Source: Pseudomonadota bacterium
GTDB taxonomy: Bacteria; Pseudomonadota; Gammaproteobacteria; Xanthomonadales; Rhodanobacteraceae
Length of the DNA: 49,755 nucleotides
Assembly (NCBI GenBank): GCA_021793575.1
Contig: JAJYSM010000004.1
Coordinates: forward strand, 33,778-83,532
Direction: 5' to 3'
Shown here: one piece after another, positions 37,221 to 45,310 of the stretch
How the letters are laid out: each line of letters begins with the position of its first letter
Position numbering within the stretch: position 1 is the first letter of the stretch
Translations under genes and position numbers: made by a program
The notes under the pieces: model-generated
The model's input: the letters and a program-made list of their open reading frames with translations, nothing else
The model's database searches: none
Told to the model about the DNA's origin: nothing

Positions 37221-38175
37221 ACACGGGAATCGCGGTGGTCTCGTCGACGCCGATGGCACGGTTGATGTTTTGCAGCGCCTGCGTCGCCGCACCCTTCAGC
37301 AGGTTGTCCAGCGTCGCCACGACCACCACGCGCTTGCCGTCGGCCGACATCGCGAAGCCGCCGATTTCGGCGTGATGCCGGTGCGCGATGCGGCTCACCC
37401 ACGGCGCCTCATCAACCACGTTGACCAGCGGCTCGGCGTCATAGGCATGGCGAAAGCGCTGCAAAACTTCTTCGCGCATCGTCTTGCGTGCCAGGTACAA
37501 ATTGGTGGTGACGGTGAGGCCGCGGAAGTGCGGCGCCACGTGCGGCATGAAGTCCACCGGCACGCCGAGATGGCGGCTGGCCTCCTTCTCGTGCAGGTGA
37601 CCGGTGAGCGCGTAGGGCATCAGGTTGTCGCGCAGCTTGTCCGGATCGTTCTTGTCCGACGGCGTGGTGCCGGCGCCGGAATAGCCCGACACGCCGAAGC
37701 ACACCGGCGGCGCGGCCAGCAGGTCTTTCAGCGGGGCGATCGAGAGCTGCATCGCGGTGGCGTAGCAGCCGGGGTTGCTGATGCGCCGCTGGCCATGCCA
37801 GCGCAGGCGGGTCAGTTCCGGCAGGCCGTAATACCAGCGCTCGTCGAAACGATGGTCGGCGGAGAGGTCGACGATCAATGGATCGACGCCGGCCTGATCG
37901 AACGCGGCCACGCAGTCGGCGGCCTTGCCGTTGGGCAGCGCCAGCACCACCACGTCGGCGCCCAGTTGCGGCAGCGCCTCGTGCGCGGGCGCGCTGTAGC
38001 GCAGCTCGCCGCGGTACTCGGCGACGTGCGCATCCACCCGCTGGCCGTCCAGCTCGCGCGAGGAGACGAACGCCAACTCCAGTGCCGGATGCGCCGCGAT
38101 CAGCCGGATCAGTTCGACGCCGGTGTGGCCGCGGGCGCCGACGATGCCGATGAGTTTTTTCTGTACGAAGGTCAT
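37216..38175 (-). CDS. argC: N-acetyl-gamma-glutamyl-phosphate reductase
   Basis: Reduces N-acetylglutamyl phosphate to the semialdehyde with NADPH. 319 residues. The nucleotide-binding start is [20 protein letters not shown]. The catalytic Cys is in [19 protein letters not shown], and the substrate region is [17 protein letters not shown]. The family His lies in a segment near [15 protein letters not shown]. It starts 4 bp after the argAB stop. Its last codons run into the REP element at 37143-37220, which supplies the TAG stop, so the C-terminus was probably altered slightly by the insertion. Confidence 0.95.
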   Translation of the reverse strand: MTFVQKKLIGIVGARGHTGVELIRLIAAHPALELAFVSSRELDGQRVDAHVAEYRGELRYSAPAHEALPQLGADVVVLALPNGKAADCVAAFDQAGVDPLIVDLSADHRFDERWYYGLPELTRLRWHGQRRISNPGCYATAMQLSIAPLKDLLAAPPVCFGVSGYSGAGTTPSDKNDPDKLRDNLMPYALTGHLHEKEASRHLGVPVDFMPHVAPHFRGLTVTTNLYLARKTMREEVLQRFRHAYDAEPLVNVVDEAPWVSRIAHRHHAEIGGFAMSADGKRVVVVATLDNLLKGAATQALQNINRAIGVDETTAIPVL

Positions 38176-38179
38176 GGCA

Positions 38180-39517
38180 TCAATCCAGCAGCGTGGGCTG
38201 GCGCGTGGCGCAGTGCGCGACGCAGCGCTCGATGGTGTGGAAATCGGGCAGGCCGTACCAGAACACCTTCCAGCGCGCCTGCTTGAGACAGCCGTCGGAT
38301 TCGGCGTAGTAGAAATGGTTGACCACGTTGCCGTGGCGCGAGCGCCAGAACAGCTGCGGGTTTTCCTCGCGCATCACCTGCCACACGGCGCGGCCCAGCC
38401 CTTCGCCCTGCGCATCGTCGAGCACCGCGAACTTGTCGAGGTAGGCCAGCCCCTGCTCCCCATCGAGGTGTTCCTCGGTGAGGATCATCGCGGCGCGGTA
38501 GTTTTCGCTGACGTAGACGCGCCGCGGCGTGGTGCGCTCGAAGTAATCCGGCACCAGCGCGCGGCCGAAGCTCGACTCGATCAGCGCGCGCATGCGCTCG
38601 CGGTCGACGCCGTCCCACGCGGTGAACGTGAGCACCTTTTCACCGCGCCGTACCAGCGTGCCCGAGCCCTTGTGGGTGAACAGCTCCTTGGCCAGCTCGG
38701 CCGGGCGGGTGATCGACACCGACGAGGTCAGCGGCAGATCGTTCAGCAGGTCGGCAATCTGCTCCAGCTTCAGGCGCATGCCGCCGTTGATCCACGGCTG
38801 CGCCATCAGGTGCTCGAACTCGGTGCTGAGGTTGATCGAGTCGATCACCCTGCCCTGGTCGTCGAGCAGCCCGCCGGTGCCGGTGAGAAACACGATCTTG
38901 TACGGCTGCAGCACGCGCACCAGCTCGTTGGCGGCGAAGTCGGCGTTGATGTTGAGGATCTGCCCCTCCTCGGTTTCGCCCAGGCTGGCGATCACCGGGA
39001 TCGAGCCGGCGCGCAGGCTGGCCTCGATCGGCGCCAGGTTGATGCGCTGAACCTTGCCGACCAGGCCGTAGACGTCGCGATCGAGATAGCTGGAGGTGAA
39101 CACGCCCGACGGCACCGAGGTGGCGCGCGTGTCCATCGACTGCAGCGCCTCGACCAGCCGCAGGTTCTGCTGCTGGAACACCTTGCGCACGATCGCCAGC
39201 GCCGCCGGCGAGGTGACGCGCAGGCCGTTGACGGTCTGCTTCTGGATGCCGGCGGCAGCCAGCTCCTCGTCCAGCTGCGGGCCGGCGCCGTGCAGCACGA
39301 TCGGCGTCAGCCCCACCTGTTGCAGGAAGGTCAGCGACGAGGTGAGTTCGGGCAGCTCGTCGCGCAGCACCGCGCCACCGACCTTGACCACGGCGAAGCG
39401 CTTCGCGTCGAGTTGCGAAAAGCGCTTGAGGTACTGCTGGATCTCCTTCGCGCTGCCCATGCTTTCCAGCAGGCGCACGATGGTCTGGCGGGTGTTCTTA
39501 TGCTCTGGCACGGTCAT
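38180..39517 (-). CDS. argB: Bifunctional N-acetylglutamate synthase/kinase (xanthomonad NAGS-K type)
   Basis: 445 residues in two parts: an amino-acid-kinase domain ([20 protein letters not shown] near residue 40, [33 protein letters not shown]) and a C-terminal GNAT-like acetyltransferase domain (from about 295, with [16 protein letters not shown] and [20 protein letters not shown]). Such fusions, known from Xanthomonas, make N-acetylglutamate and phosphorylate it, combining the first two arginine steps, with arginine feedback known in the family. Two ATG codons are adjacent (39520, 39517). AAAGG abuts the first, so the second is preferred. It follows the argE' stop by about 12 bp. Confidence 0.93.
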   Translation of the reverse strand: MTVPEHKNTRQTIVRLLESMGSAKEIQQYLKRFSQLDAKRFAVVKVGGAVLRDELPELTSSLTFLQQVGLTPIVLHGAGPQLDEELAAAGIQKQTVNGLRVTSPAALAIVRKVFQQQNLRLVEALQSMDTRATSVPSGVFTSSYLDRDVYGLVGKVQRINLAPIEASLRAGSIPVIASLGETEEGQILNINADFAANELVRVLQPYKIVFLTGTGGLLDDQGRVIDSINLSTEFEHLMAQPWINGGMRLKLEQIADLLNDLPLTSSVSITRPAELAKELFTHKGSGTLVRRGEKVLTFTAWDGVDRERMRALIESSFGRALVPDYFERTTPRRVYVSENYRAAMILTEEHLDGEQGLAYLDKFAVLDDAQGEGLGRAVWQVMREENPQLFWRSRHGNVVNHFYYAESDGCLKQARWKVFWYGLPDFHTIERCVAHCATRQPTLLD

Positions 39518-39529
39518 CATCCTTTGCGT

Positions 39530-40804
39530 TCATCCCTGGGCGCGAGCGTCAGAAAGCGGTCGTCCCTGGCCGCATTTCTCGACCATGCGATAGACGGTTT
39601 GCGCGTAGCCGGCGAGCTGATCCAGCGCCACCCACTCGTCGGCGCTGTGCGCCTGCGCGATGTCGCCAGGGCCGTAGACGAAGGCGGTATGACCGGCGGC
39701 GGAAAACAGCGCCGCCTCGGTCCAGAAGTCCACCGCATTGCCGACCGGGATCTCCAGCTCGTCGGCCAGATCGCGTGCGGCGAGGCGGCGGCTTTCCGCC
39801 GTGGCGGTGTCGCCGGCCGGCAGCGAGGCGCCGCGAAAGGTTTCGGCAAACTCGGCCGGCGGCGGTTGCACCAGCGTGCGCAGGCGTTCGAGCAGCCGAT
39901 CCGGATCCATCGTCGGCAGCGGGCGAAAGCCGAAGCGCACCTCGGCGTCGGACGCGATCATGTTGGCCTTGATGCCGCCCTCGACGCGGCCGATATTGAA
40001 GCGCAGGCCGGTCAGCCCACCGAAGCGCTCATGCGCCTGCGCCGCCACGAAATCCAGCGCGGCCGAACCCCAGCGCATCACCTGATGCAGCGCGCTGTCG
40101 CCCGGCTGCTGCTCGCCCGAGGCGTGCCCGGCGTGGCCGGCGAAACGCATCAGCACCGACTGGATGCCGCGATGCGCCAGCACCGCCTCGCCCTTGGTGG
40201 GTTCGGCCACGATCACCGCGTCGTACGGATAGCCCCTCTCCCGCTGGGAGAGGGGTTGGGGTGAGGGTTCGGGTGTGCCCGGAAGTCCCGCTTCGCCCGC
40301 ACCCTCATCCGCCCTGCGGGCACCTTCTCCCACAGGGAGAAGGGACTCAAGGAAGCCCGCGATGCAGCGCGGATCGTTCGCCTCTTCGTCGGTGGTGAAC
40401 AGCATCGCCATGTCGCCCTCGCCGGCATGCGCCACCGCGAGCAGCGCCGCCGCGGCGCCCTTGATGTCGCAGGCGCCGAGGCCGATCGCGCGATCGGCGG
40501 TGAGGCGCAGCGTGTGCGGGTCAGCGCTCCATCCCGGCGAATCGGGCACCGTGTCCAGATGCACGTTGAACAGGATCCTCGGCGCGCCGCGAACCGCGTG
40601 CAGGCTCACCGCGCCCGCGCCGTGATCGGTCAGCGTGAACGTGAAGTCGGGCAGCTGCGCGCGCAGGTAGTCGAAGATGCCGCCGGCGCCGATGGCGCGC
40701 GGCGGATTGCGCGTGTCGAAGCCGACCAGCGCGCGCAGGTGCGTCAGCGTGGCGTCGAGCAGCACGGACGAATCCCGGTTTCCCATGGCCGATTCCGCGC
40801 TCAC
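39530..40804 (-). CDS. argE': ArgE-type deacylase, probably N-acetyl-L-citrulline deacetylase, with an in-frame repeat insertion
   Basis: M20-family zinc deacylase of 424 residues. Metal ligands are visible: His82 and Asp84 in [10 protein letters not shown], Asp113 in [10 protein letters not shown], Glu140-Glu141 in TTDEEAND, Glu201 in VAEPTK, and a C-terminal His in AQAHSADEW. Because the operon encodes an acetylornithine carbamoyltransferase, the natural substrate should be N-acetylcitrulline, as in Xanthomonas. Residues 154-191 (between GFLE and [12 protein letters not shown]) are encoded by a palindromic repeat (40232-40345) and are absent from the family pattern as I know it. The start is a GTG overlapping the argG stop by 4 bp, with GGAGGT nine bases upstream. 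An ATG at 40786 is the alternative. Confidence 0.9.
   Translation of the reverse strand: MSAESAMGNRDSSVLLDATLTHLRALVGFDTRNPPRAIGAGGIFDYLRAQLPDFTFTLTDHGAGAVSLHAVRGAPRILFNVHLDTVPDSPGWSADPHTLRLTADRAIGLGACDIKGAAAALLAVAHAGEGDMAMLFTTDEEANDPRCIAGFLESLLPVGEGARRADEGAGEAGLPGTPEPSPQPLSQRERGYPYDAVIVAEPTKGEAVLAHRGIQSVLMRFAGHAGHASGEQQPGDSALHQVMRWGSAALDFVAAQAHERFGGLTGLRFNIGRVEGGIKANMIASDAEVRFGFRPLPTMDPDRLLERLRTLVQPPPAEFAETFRGASLPAGDTATAESRRLAARDLADELEIPVGNAVDFWTEAALFSAAGHTAFVYGPGDIAQAHSADEWVALDQLAGYAQTVYRMVEKCGQGRPLSDARAQG
40232..40345. repeat. Palindromic repeat element inserted in frame inside argE'
   Basis: 114 bp (38 codons). The ends are small perfect hairpins CCCCTCTCCC-GCT-GGGAGAGGGG (40233-40255) and CCTTCTCCC-ACA-GGGAGAAGG (40323-40343). 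Between them, GGGGTGAGGGTTCGGG and a near-complementary CGCACCCTCATCC give a long outer inverted repeat, so two inverted copies flank a short centre. The translation ([12 protein letters not shown]) is the kind of peptide produced when a common intergenic proteobacterial repeat is read through. No frameshift or stop results. Confidence 0.88.
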
Positions 40805-41994
40805 GAACGGTTGACCTCCGCCCACAGCGTGCTGCTCATGCCGAACAGCTTGATGAAGCCCTCGGCCTCGGCCACGCCCCAGTCGGCCGACTGCGCATAC
40901 ACCGCGCCCTTGGCGTGGAGGATATGCGGCGAACGCACTTCGACCGCGGTGACTTGCGCCCCGCTGGTTTCCAGCACCACCTCGCCGTTGACGCAGCGCT
41001 GGCTGGCGGCCAGAAAGGCTTCGAGGTCGGTCTTCAGCGGATCGTGGTAGAAGCCCTCGTACACCAGTTCCACCCACTTGCGCGCCACCTCGGGCTTGAA
41101 GCGGTTCTGCTGTTTGGTCAGCACGGCTTCCTCCAGTGCGCGATGCGCGGTGAGCAGCGCCACGATGCCGGGCGCCTCGTACACGATGCGGCCCTTCAGA
41201 CCGATGGTGGTGTCGCCGGTATACATGCCGCGACCGACGCCGTAGGCCGCGAACAGCTGGTTGAGCCGGACCAGCAGCTGCTCGCCGGCCATCTTTTCGC
41301 CATCGATCGACACCGCCTCGCCCTGTGCGAAGCCCAGCGTCACGCTGAGCTTTTCAGACGGCCATTCGGCACGCGGCTTGCACCATCCGCGCGCGCCCTC
41401 GCCCGGCGTCTTCCAGTGGTCGATCTCGCCACCGGACATGGTCACGCCCAGCACGTTCTCGTTGATGGTGTAACTCTTCTGCTTGGCCCGCACTTCAAAA
41501 CCGCGTGCTTCCAGATAGGCCTGCTCGTAGGCGCGTGTCTGGGTGTGCTCTTTCTGGATCTCGCGGATCGGCGCCACGATCTGGTAATCGCCGAGCGACT
41601 TCGCCGCCAGATCGAAGCGCACCTGGTCGTTGCCCATGCCGGTGCAGCCGTGCGCGATGACCCGGGTGCCCAGCTCGGCGGCGCGCTGCAGCGCGGCCTC
41701 CACGATCAGGTAGCGGTCGGACACCAGCAGCGGGTACTGGCCCTGGTAGCCCTCGCCCGCCCACACGAACGGCTTGACGAAGCCCTGCCAGATCGCCGGG
41801 CCGCCATCGACGGTGACATGCGATGCCACGCCCAGCTCGGCCGCGCGCTGCTCGATGAAGGCCCGCTCATCGGCGTCGACGCCGCCGGTATCGGCGAACA
41901 CGGTATGCACGGCCCAGCCACGCTTCTGCAGCCAGGGCACGCAGAAGCTGGTGTCGAGGCCGCCGGAAAAAGCGAGGACGATGTCTTGGCTCAT
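40801..41994 (-). CDS. argG: Argininosuccinate synthase
   Basis: Condenses citrulline and aspartate with ATP. 397 residues. The N-type ATP pyrophosphatase loop [20 protein letters not shown] is at residues 9-28. [20 protein letters not shown] and [19 protein letters not shown] follow, then the C-terminal multimerisation region. ATG at 41994. The ribosome binding site is poor, consistent with translation in an operon. A 41-bp gap separates it from osmC upstream, and its stop overlaps the argE' GTG by 4 bp. In this pathway it uses citrulline released by the ArgE'-type deacylase. Confidence 0.96.
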   Translation of the reverse strand: MSQDIVLAFSGGLDTSFCVPWLQKRGWAVHTVFADTGGVDADERAFIEQRAAELGVASHVTVDGGPAIWQGFVKPFVWAGEGYQGQYPLLVSDRYLIVEAALQRAAELGTRVIAHGCTGMGNDQVRFDLAAKSLGDYQIVAPIREIQKEHTQTRAYEQAYLEARGFEVRAKQKSYTINENVLGVTMSGGEIDHWKTPGEGARGWCKPRAEWPSEKLSVTLGFAQGEAVSIDGEKMAGEQLLVRLNQLFAAYGVGRGMYTGDTTIGLKGRIVYEAPGIVALLTAHRALEEAVLTKQQNRFKPEVARKWVELVYEGFYHDPLKTDLEAFLAASQRCVNGEVVLETSGAQVTAVEVRSPHILHAKGAVYAQSADWGVAEAEGFIKLFGMSSTLWAEVNRS

Positions 41995-42035
41995 GGCTTG
42001 CGGATCCAGAAAGAGGAAGGAAAAGGCGGAAAGGG

Positions 42036-42515
42036 TCAGACCGATGCGACGACGATGTGCGGCTCGCAGCGCACGGGAAAATTCACGGAGTTGGCGATGA
42101 AGCAGGCATGGTGGGCATCGGCATGCAGCGCTTCGGCCCTGGCCGCATCGCCGGCGGCGCTCACCGTCACGCGTGGACGCAGCAGCACGTCGACGAAGTG
42201 GCCGCCGTGCGCGTCGGCCTCCATGCGGCCTTCGGCGGCATCGCTGTAAGCCGTCACCACCACGCCCGCCACCGCGGCCAGGTGCAGGTAGGCGAGCATG
42301 TGGCAACTCGACAGCGCCGCGACCAGCAGATCCTCCGGATTGTGCCGGCCGGCATCGCCTCGGAACGCCGGGTCGGAGGAGCCGGCCAGCACGGGCTTGC
42401 CCGCTACGCGGATCTCGTGGCTGCGCTCGTAGCCGCGGTAGCTCTGCGTGCCGCTGCCGCAGTTGCCGGTCCACTCCACGTCCACGCGGTAGTGGTGCCG
42501 ATGGGTGCCGGTCAT
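42036..42515 (-). CDS. OsmC/Ohr-family protein
   Basis: 159-residue OsmC-family protein. Two conserved cysteines are present, in [15 protein letters not shown] and [14 protein letters not shown], the redox pair used by OsmC/Ohr proteins to reduce organic hydroperoxides. The N-terminal [20 protein letters not shown] is family-like. The ATG overlaps the paiB-like stop by 4 bp (ATGA). It lies within the arginine operon without an obvious role in arginine synthesis. It may share regulation only. Confidence 0.88.
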   Translation of the reverse strand: MTGTHRHHYRVDVEWTGNCGSGTQSYRGYERSHEIRVAGKPVLAGSSDPAFRGDAGRHNPEDLLVAALSSCHMLAYLHLAAVAGVVVTAYSDAAEGRMEADAHGGHFVDVLLRPRVTVSAAGDAARAEALHADAHHACFIANSVNFPVRCEPHIVVASV

Positions 42516-43135
42516 GGGTGCGCGTCCTCCTGTCGGGCTATCAGCCGGGCCAGCTCCGCGTCGCCGTCGCCATCGCGTTCGCGCAGGCCGCGAATGACGC
42601 CGGCCCGATTGGCTGCGGGGTGGTTCTGGCTGAGCTTGAACTTGCCCTCGATGCGCTCGATCGCGATGGCGATGCCGACGATCGCGCGCAGCGACTTGTC
42701 GATGTGATCCGCCGGTGCATCGGACACCTTCCACGGCTGCGGCTGCCCCGCTTCGTGATGATCGGTGAGCGTCTCCAGCAGCCGGCGCAGCCATGCCGCG
42801 TCGTCGATCACGCGCAGCCGGCCATGCACGTGCACCACGGCGTAGTTCCAGGTCGGCACCTCGCGGCCGGTCTCGTGCTTGCTCGGGTACCAGTTCGGAG
42901 TGATATAGCCGTCCGGGCCACGGAAAACGAGCAGCACCTCGGCGCCGTCCATCCGCGCCAGCTCATTGCCCCGGGCGACATGCCCGTGCAGCACGCCGTC
43001 CACCAGTTCGAACGGCAGATGGTTCGCCGTCAGCCCGGCGGCGGTGTGGGTCACCAGGGTGGCGAAGGGGTATTCAAGCATCAAGCCGTGCAAGGCTTCG
43101 GTGCGCGTCTCGCGAAAATAGCTCGGCGTGTACAT
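42512..43135 (-). CDS. FMN-binding PaiB-family protein
   Basis: 207-residue protein of the PaiB/FMN-binding split-barrel family (some members called negative transcriptional regulators). Typical segments are [60 protein letters not shown] and the C-terminal [18 protein letters not shown]. It begins 13 bp after the argF' stop and overlaps the osmC-family gene by 4 bp, so it is part of the arginine operon. The molecular function of the family is not well defined. A direct role in arginine metabolism is not evident. Confidence 0.88.
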   Translation of the reverse strand: MYTPSYFRETRTEALHGLMLEYPFATLVTHTAAGLTANHLPFELVDGVLHGHVARGNELARMDGAEVLLVFRGPDGYITPNWYPSKHETGREVPTWNYAVVHVHGRLRVIDDAAWLRRLLETLTDHHEAGQPQPWKVSDAPADHIDKSLRAIVGIAIAIERIEGKFKLSQNHPAANRAGVIRGLRERDGDGDAELARLIARQEDAHP

Positions 43136-43148
43136 GGCGGCGTCTGGC

Positions 43149-44156
43149 TCAGCGACCGGCCAGCAGCGAGACCATCACCGCCTTCTGCACGTGCAGGCGG
43201 TTCTCGGCCTCGTCGATGGCGATGCAGGCGGGCGAATCCATCACCGCATCGGTGGCCTTGATGTTCCGCCGCAGCGGCAGGCAGTGGCTGAACAGGCCGT
43301 GGTGTGTCAGCGCCATCTTCGCTTCGTCGACGATGAAGTGCCGGTGCGCCTCGCGGATCGGCTTTTCCCGCTCCCACCGGCCGAAGTACGGCAGCGCACC
43401 CCAGCTCTTGGCGTAGACCACGTCGGCACCGCGATAGGCCTCCTCGATGTTGTGGCTGACCTTCAGCGAGCCGCCGTTCTGCTCCGCGTTCAGACGGCCG
43501 GACGCCATGTAGCGCTCGTCCAGCACGTAGTCGGGCGTGGGGCACAGCAGGGTCACGTCCATGCCGAGCTTGGTGGCGATCAGCAGCGCGGAGTTGGCCA
43601 CCGCGGTGTTCAGCGGCTTGGGGTGGTAGGTCCAGGTCAGCACGTACTTCCTGTTCTGCAGGCTGCCCAGATGCTCCTGCAGCGCCAGCGCGTGGGCCAG
43701 CTCCTGGCAGGGATGGGTGATCGTCTCCATGTTGATCACCGGCACCGTGGCGTGCGCGGCGAACGCCTTGATCACGCTGTCCTCGCGATCCACCGACCAG
43801 TCCTGGAACTTCGGAAACGCGCGCACCGCGATCAGGTCGACGTAGCGCGAGAGCACGCGCGCCACCTCGGCGATGTGCTCCTCGGTATCGCCGTCCATCA
43901 CCGAACCCAGCTCGAACTCGATTGGCCACGCGTCCTTGCCCGGCGCCAGCACGATCGCGTGGGCGCCGAGCTGGAACGCGCCCAGCTCGAAGCTGGTACG
44001 CGTGCGCATCGACGGGTTGAAGAACAGCAGCGCGATCGACTTGCCGGCCAGCTGCTGGCCGCGCGGCGAGCGCTTGAAGGCGGCGGCCTGCTGCAGCAGC
44101 GCGTCGATCTCGGCGCGGCTGTAATCCTGGGTCGTAATGAAATGCCGAAGGGTCAT
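43149..44156 (-). CDS. argF': N-acetylornithine carbamoyltransferase
   Basis: 335-residue carbamoyltransferase. The carbamoyl-phosphate motif NPSMRTRTSFELGAFQLGAH is followed by WPIEFELGSVMDGDTEEHIA, TWTYHPKPLNTAVANSAL and SHCLPLRRNIKATDAVMDSP. The extended DWSVDRED and TWTYHPKPLNTAV segments match the xanthomonad acetylornithine carbamoyltransferase (AOTCase) rather than ordinary ornithine carbamoyltransferase, so the product is N-acetylcitrulline. The frame is open further upstream, but the ATG at 44156 starts the family sequence. It is the first structural gene of the operon, preceded by a leader that looks like an attenuator (44241-44409). Confidence 0.94.
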   Translation of the reverse strand: MTLRHFITTQDYSRAEIDALLQQAAAFKRSPRGQQLAGKSIALLFFNPSMRTRTSFELGAFQLGAHAIVLAPGKDAWPIEFELGSVMDGDTEEHIAEVARVLSRYVDLIAVRAFPKFQDWSVDREDSVIKAFAAHATVPVINMETITHPCQELAHALALQEHLGSLQNRKYVLTWTYHPKPLNTAVANSALLIATKLGMDVTLLCPTPDYVLDERYMASGRLNAEQNGGSLKVSHNIEEAYRGADVVYAKSWGALPYFGRWEREKPIREAHRHFIVDEAKMALTHHGLFSHCLPLRRNIKATDAVMDSPACIAIDEAENRLHVQKAVMVSLLAGR

Positions 44157-44182
44157 GGGTGAAATCGCTCTTGGTGAATAGT

Positions 44183-44225
44183 CCGGCCATGGATGGCCGG
44201 TTTTGCCATCTGCGGATGGATCCGC
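44183..44225. promoter_or_regulatory. Two 2-base-loop palindromes in the argF' leader
   Basis: CCGGCCAT-GG-ATGGCCGG (44183-44200) and GCGGAT-GG-ATCCGC (44212-44225) are both perfect and both centred on GG. They lie 27-69 bp before the argF' ATG, downstream of the terminator. They could be protein-binding sites or mRNA hairpins near the ribosome binding site. They do not resemble the AT-rich ARG box of E. coli. Confidence 0.45.
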
Positions 44226-44240
44226 GTGAAATACAGCCCA

Positions 44241-44272
44241 AAACAAAAAACCCGGCACGCAGGCCGGGTTTT
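44241..44272 (-). terminator. Terminator hairpin of the argF' leader (attenuator)
   Basis: On the leftward transcript: AAAACCCGGC, 6-base loop, GCCGGGTTTT, then a U-rich tract (TTTTTTGTTTT). It ends about 85 bp before the argF' start. The gene upstream in the same direction has its own hairpin at 44495-44526, so this terminator acts inside the arg leader. Its 5' arm can instead pair with GGCCGGGT at 44307-44314. Confidence 0.82.
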
Positions 44273-44304
44273 GTCGTCGATTCACATGAAACGCGTGCGA
44301 CAGC

Positions 44305-44409
44305 CTACCCGGCCGAATGTCGATACAGCGGTCGGCGCGCACGCGACGTCATCCCGGCAGCCGCGCGGGCGCTGGTGAGTACGGTGGCGGTATAGACGGC
44401 TGCTGACAT
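44305..44409 (-). CDS. Candidate arginine leader peptide
   Basis: 34-codon open frame beginning MSAAVYTATVLTSARAAAGM and ending TSRARRPLYRHSAG. Arginine is at positions 15, 23, 25, 26 and 30, four of them in the last 12 residues (codons CGT, CGC, CGA, CGA). GGAA lies seven bases before the ATG. The stop codon is 33 bases before the terminator hairpin at 44241-44272. The arginine codons overlap CGCGTGCG (44338-44345), which pairs with CGCACGCG (44292-44299). The stop region overlaps GGCCGGGT, which pairs with the terminator arm. This is the layout of ribosome-mediated attenuation. Translation is inferred. Confidence 0.6.
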   Translation of the reverse strand: MSAAVYTATVLTSARAAAGMTSRARRPLYRHSAG

Positions 44410-44433
44410 GCAAAATTCCAGTGGCGAGCGCGC

Positions 44434-44462
44434 ATGATGGCGAGAATTGCGCTGCCATGCAA
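44434..44462 (-). promoter_or_regulatory. Weak candidate promoter of the arg operon
   Basis: Leftward TTGCAT (44457-44462), a 17-bp spacer, then CATCAT (44434-44439). Matches to consensus are only 3/6 and 4/6. The position would start transcription about 20 bases before the leader-peptide ATG. Confidence 0.25.
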
Positions 44463-44494
44463 CAGGCGGAAGGGCAGGCGGAAGGATGGGGGAC

Positions 44495-44526
44495 ACAGGA
44501 TCGCCGCCCGCAGGCGGCGATCCTGT
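44495..44526 (-). terminator. Terminator hairpin of the glycine-zipper gene
   Basis: Perfect 14-bp stem ACAGGATCGCCGCC / GGCGGCGATCCTGT with a CGCA loop, 35 bp after the stop codon at 44561. No clear T-run follows. Confidence 0.7.
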
Positions 44527-44560
44527 ATTGCGACGGATGACGGGTGGCGCGATCAGTTGC

Positions 44561-45088
44561 TCAGTCGGCTGGCAGCACCTGCACCCGCACGCGCAGGCGC
44601 TCGCCAGGGTCGTAGCTCAGCCGCGAGTTGTAGACCTCGCCGCGGTAGCGGTATTCCACGTCGTAGCCGACAATGCGGCGCTGCTCGTTCACTTGATCGA
44701 CCTGGCGACAGCGGGTCTGGGTGGATTCGTAGCTGCCGCCGTGGTCGGAGACGCGGTTGCCCACCGCGCCGCCGGCCACCGCGCCGACCACGGTGGCGGC
44801 CGTGCGGCCGTCGCCCTTGCCGACCGTGTGGCCCAGCACGCCGCCGATCACCGCGCCCAGCACGGTGCCCGCAGTGCTGTTGCCGGGGTCGCGACGGACC
44901 ACCGGCTGGTCGTAGCACTCCTGCTGCGGCACCTCGGTGCGCGTGACGCCCTGAACCGGGTCCACCCGCAGCACGTCGGCCCAGCCGTAATGGGCGTTGT
45001 CGTCACTGTTCGGGTAACGCATGCCTTGCGCACTGACGCCCGTGGCCGTCAGGGCCAGCACCAGCGCGGTAAGCCAAAACCTGGTCAT
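44561..45088 (-). CDS. Glycine-zipper (2TM) envelope protein
   Basis: 175 residues with a signal peptide (TRFWLTALVLALTATGVSAQ). The centre is a glycine-zipper 2TM segment, AGTVLGAVIGGVLGHTVG, then AATVVGAVAGGAVGNRVSD, as in Rickettsia 17-kDa surface antigen-like proteins. The C-terminal part is a beta-rich domain with CRQVDQVNEQRRIVGYDVEY and RYRGEVYNSRLSYDPGERLR. Two cysteines (in QECYDQP and TRCRQV) might form a disulfide. There is no lipobox. The ATG at 45088 has GGAGA five bases upstream. It is probably an outer-membrane or periplasmic protein of unknown role. Confidence 0.86.
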   Translation of the reverse strand: MTRFWLTALVLALTATGVSAQGMRYPNSDDNAHYGWADVLRVDPVQGVTRTEVPQQECYDQPVVRRDPGNSTAGTVLGAVIGGVLGHTVGKGDGRTAATVVGAVAGGAVGNRVSDHGGSYESTQTRCRQVDQVNEQRRIVGYDVEYRYRGEVYNSRLSYDPGERLRVRVQVLPAD

Positions 45089-45310
45089 TGCGATCTCCAC
45101 TCGTGATCATCGGTGCGCCAGCGCGCCTGCCGGTGCATTCCAGCAAATTGACGCTGAATACACGCTTAGAATTCGCTGAGGCACCGCGGTCCGCCGGCGT
45201 CCGCTCACGCGTGGTTTAGGAAGCCGGCCTTGTTAAGATGCCCGCCTCACTCAGGATGCCTGGCTGACCGTGCCGAGCCGGCGCACGGCCCCGGGCTGTG
45301 GACTGCCACG

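Noticed and set aside
45089-45310. Possible T-box or other riboswitch before cysS
   Set aside because: No T-box sequence, specifier hairpin or terminator could be recognised. T-boxes are not expected in this group.
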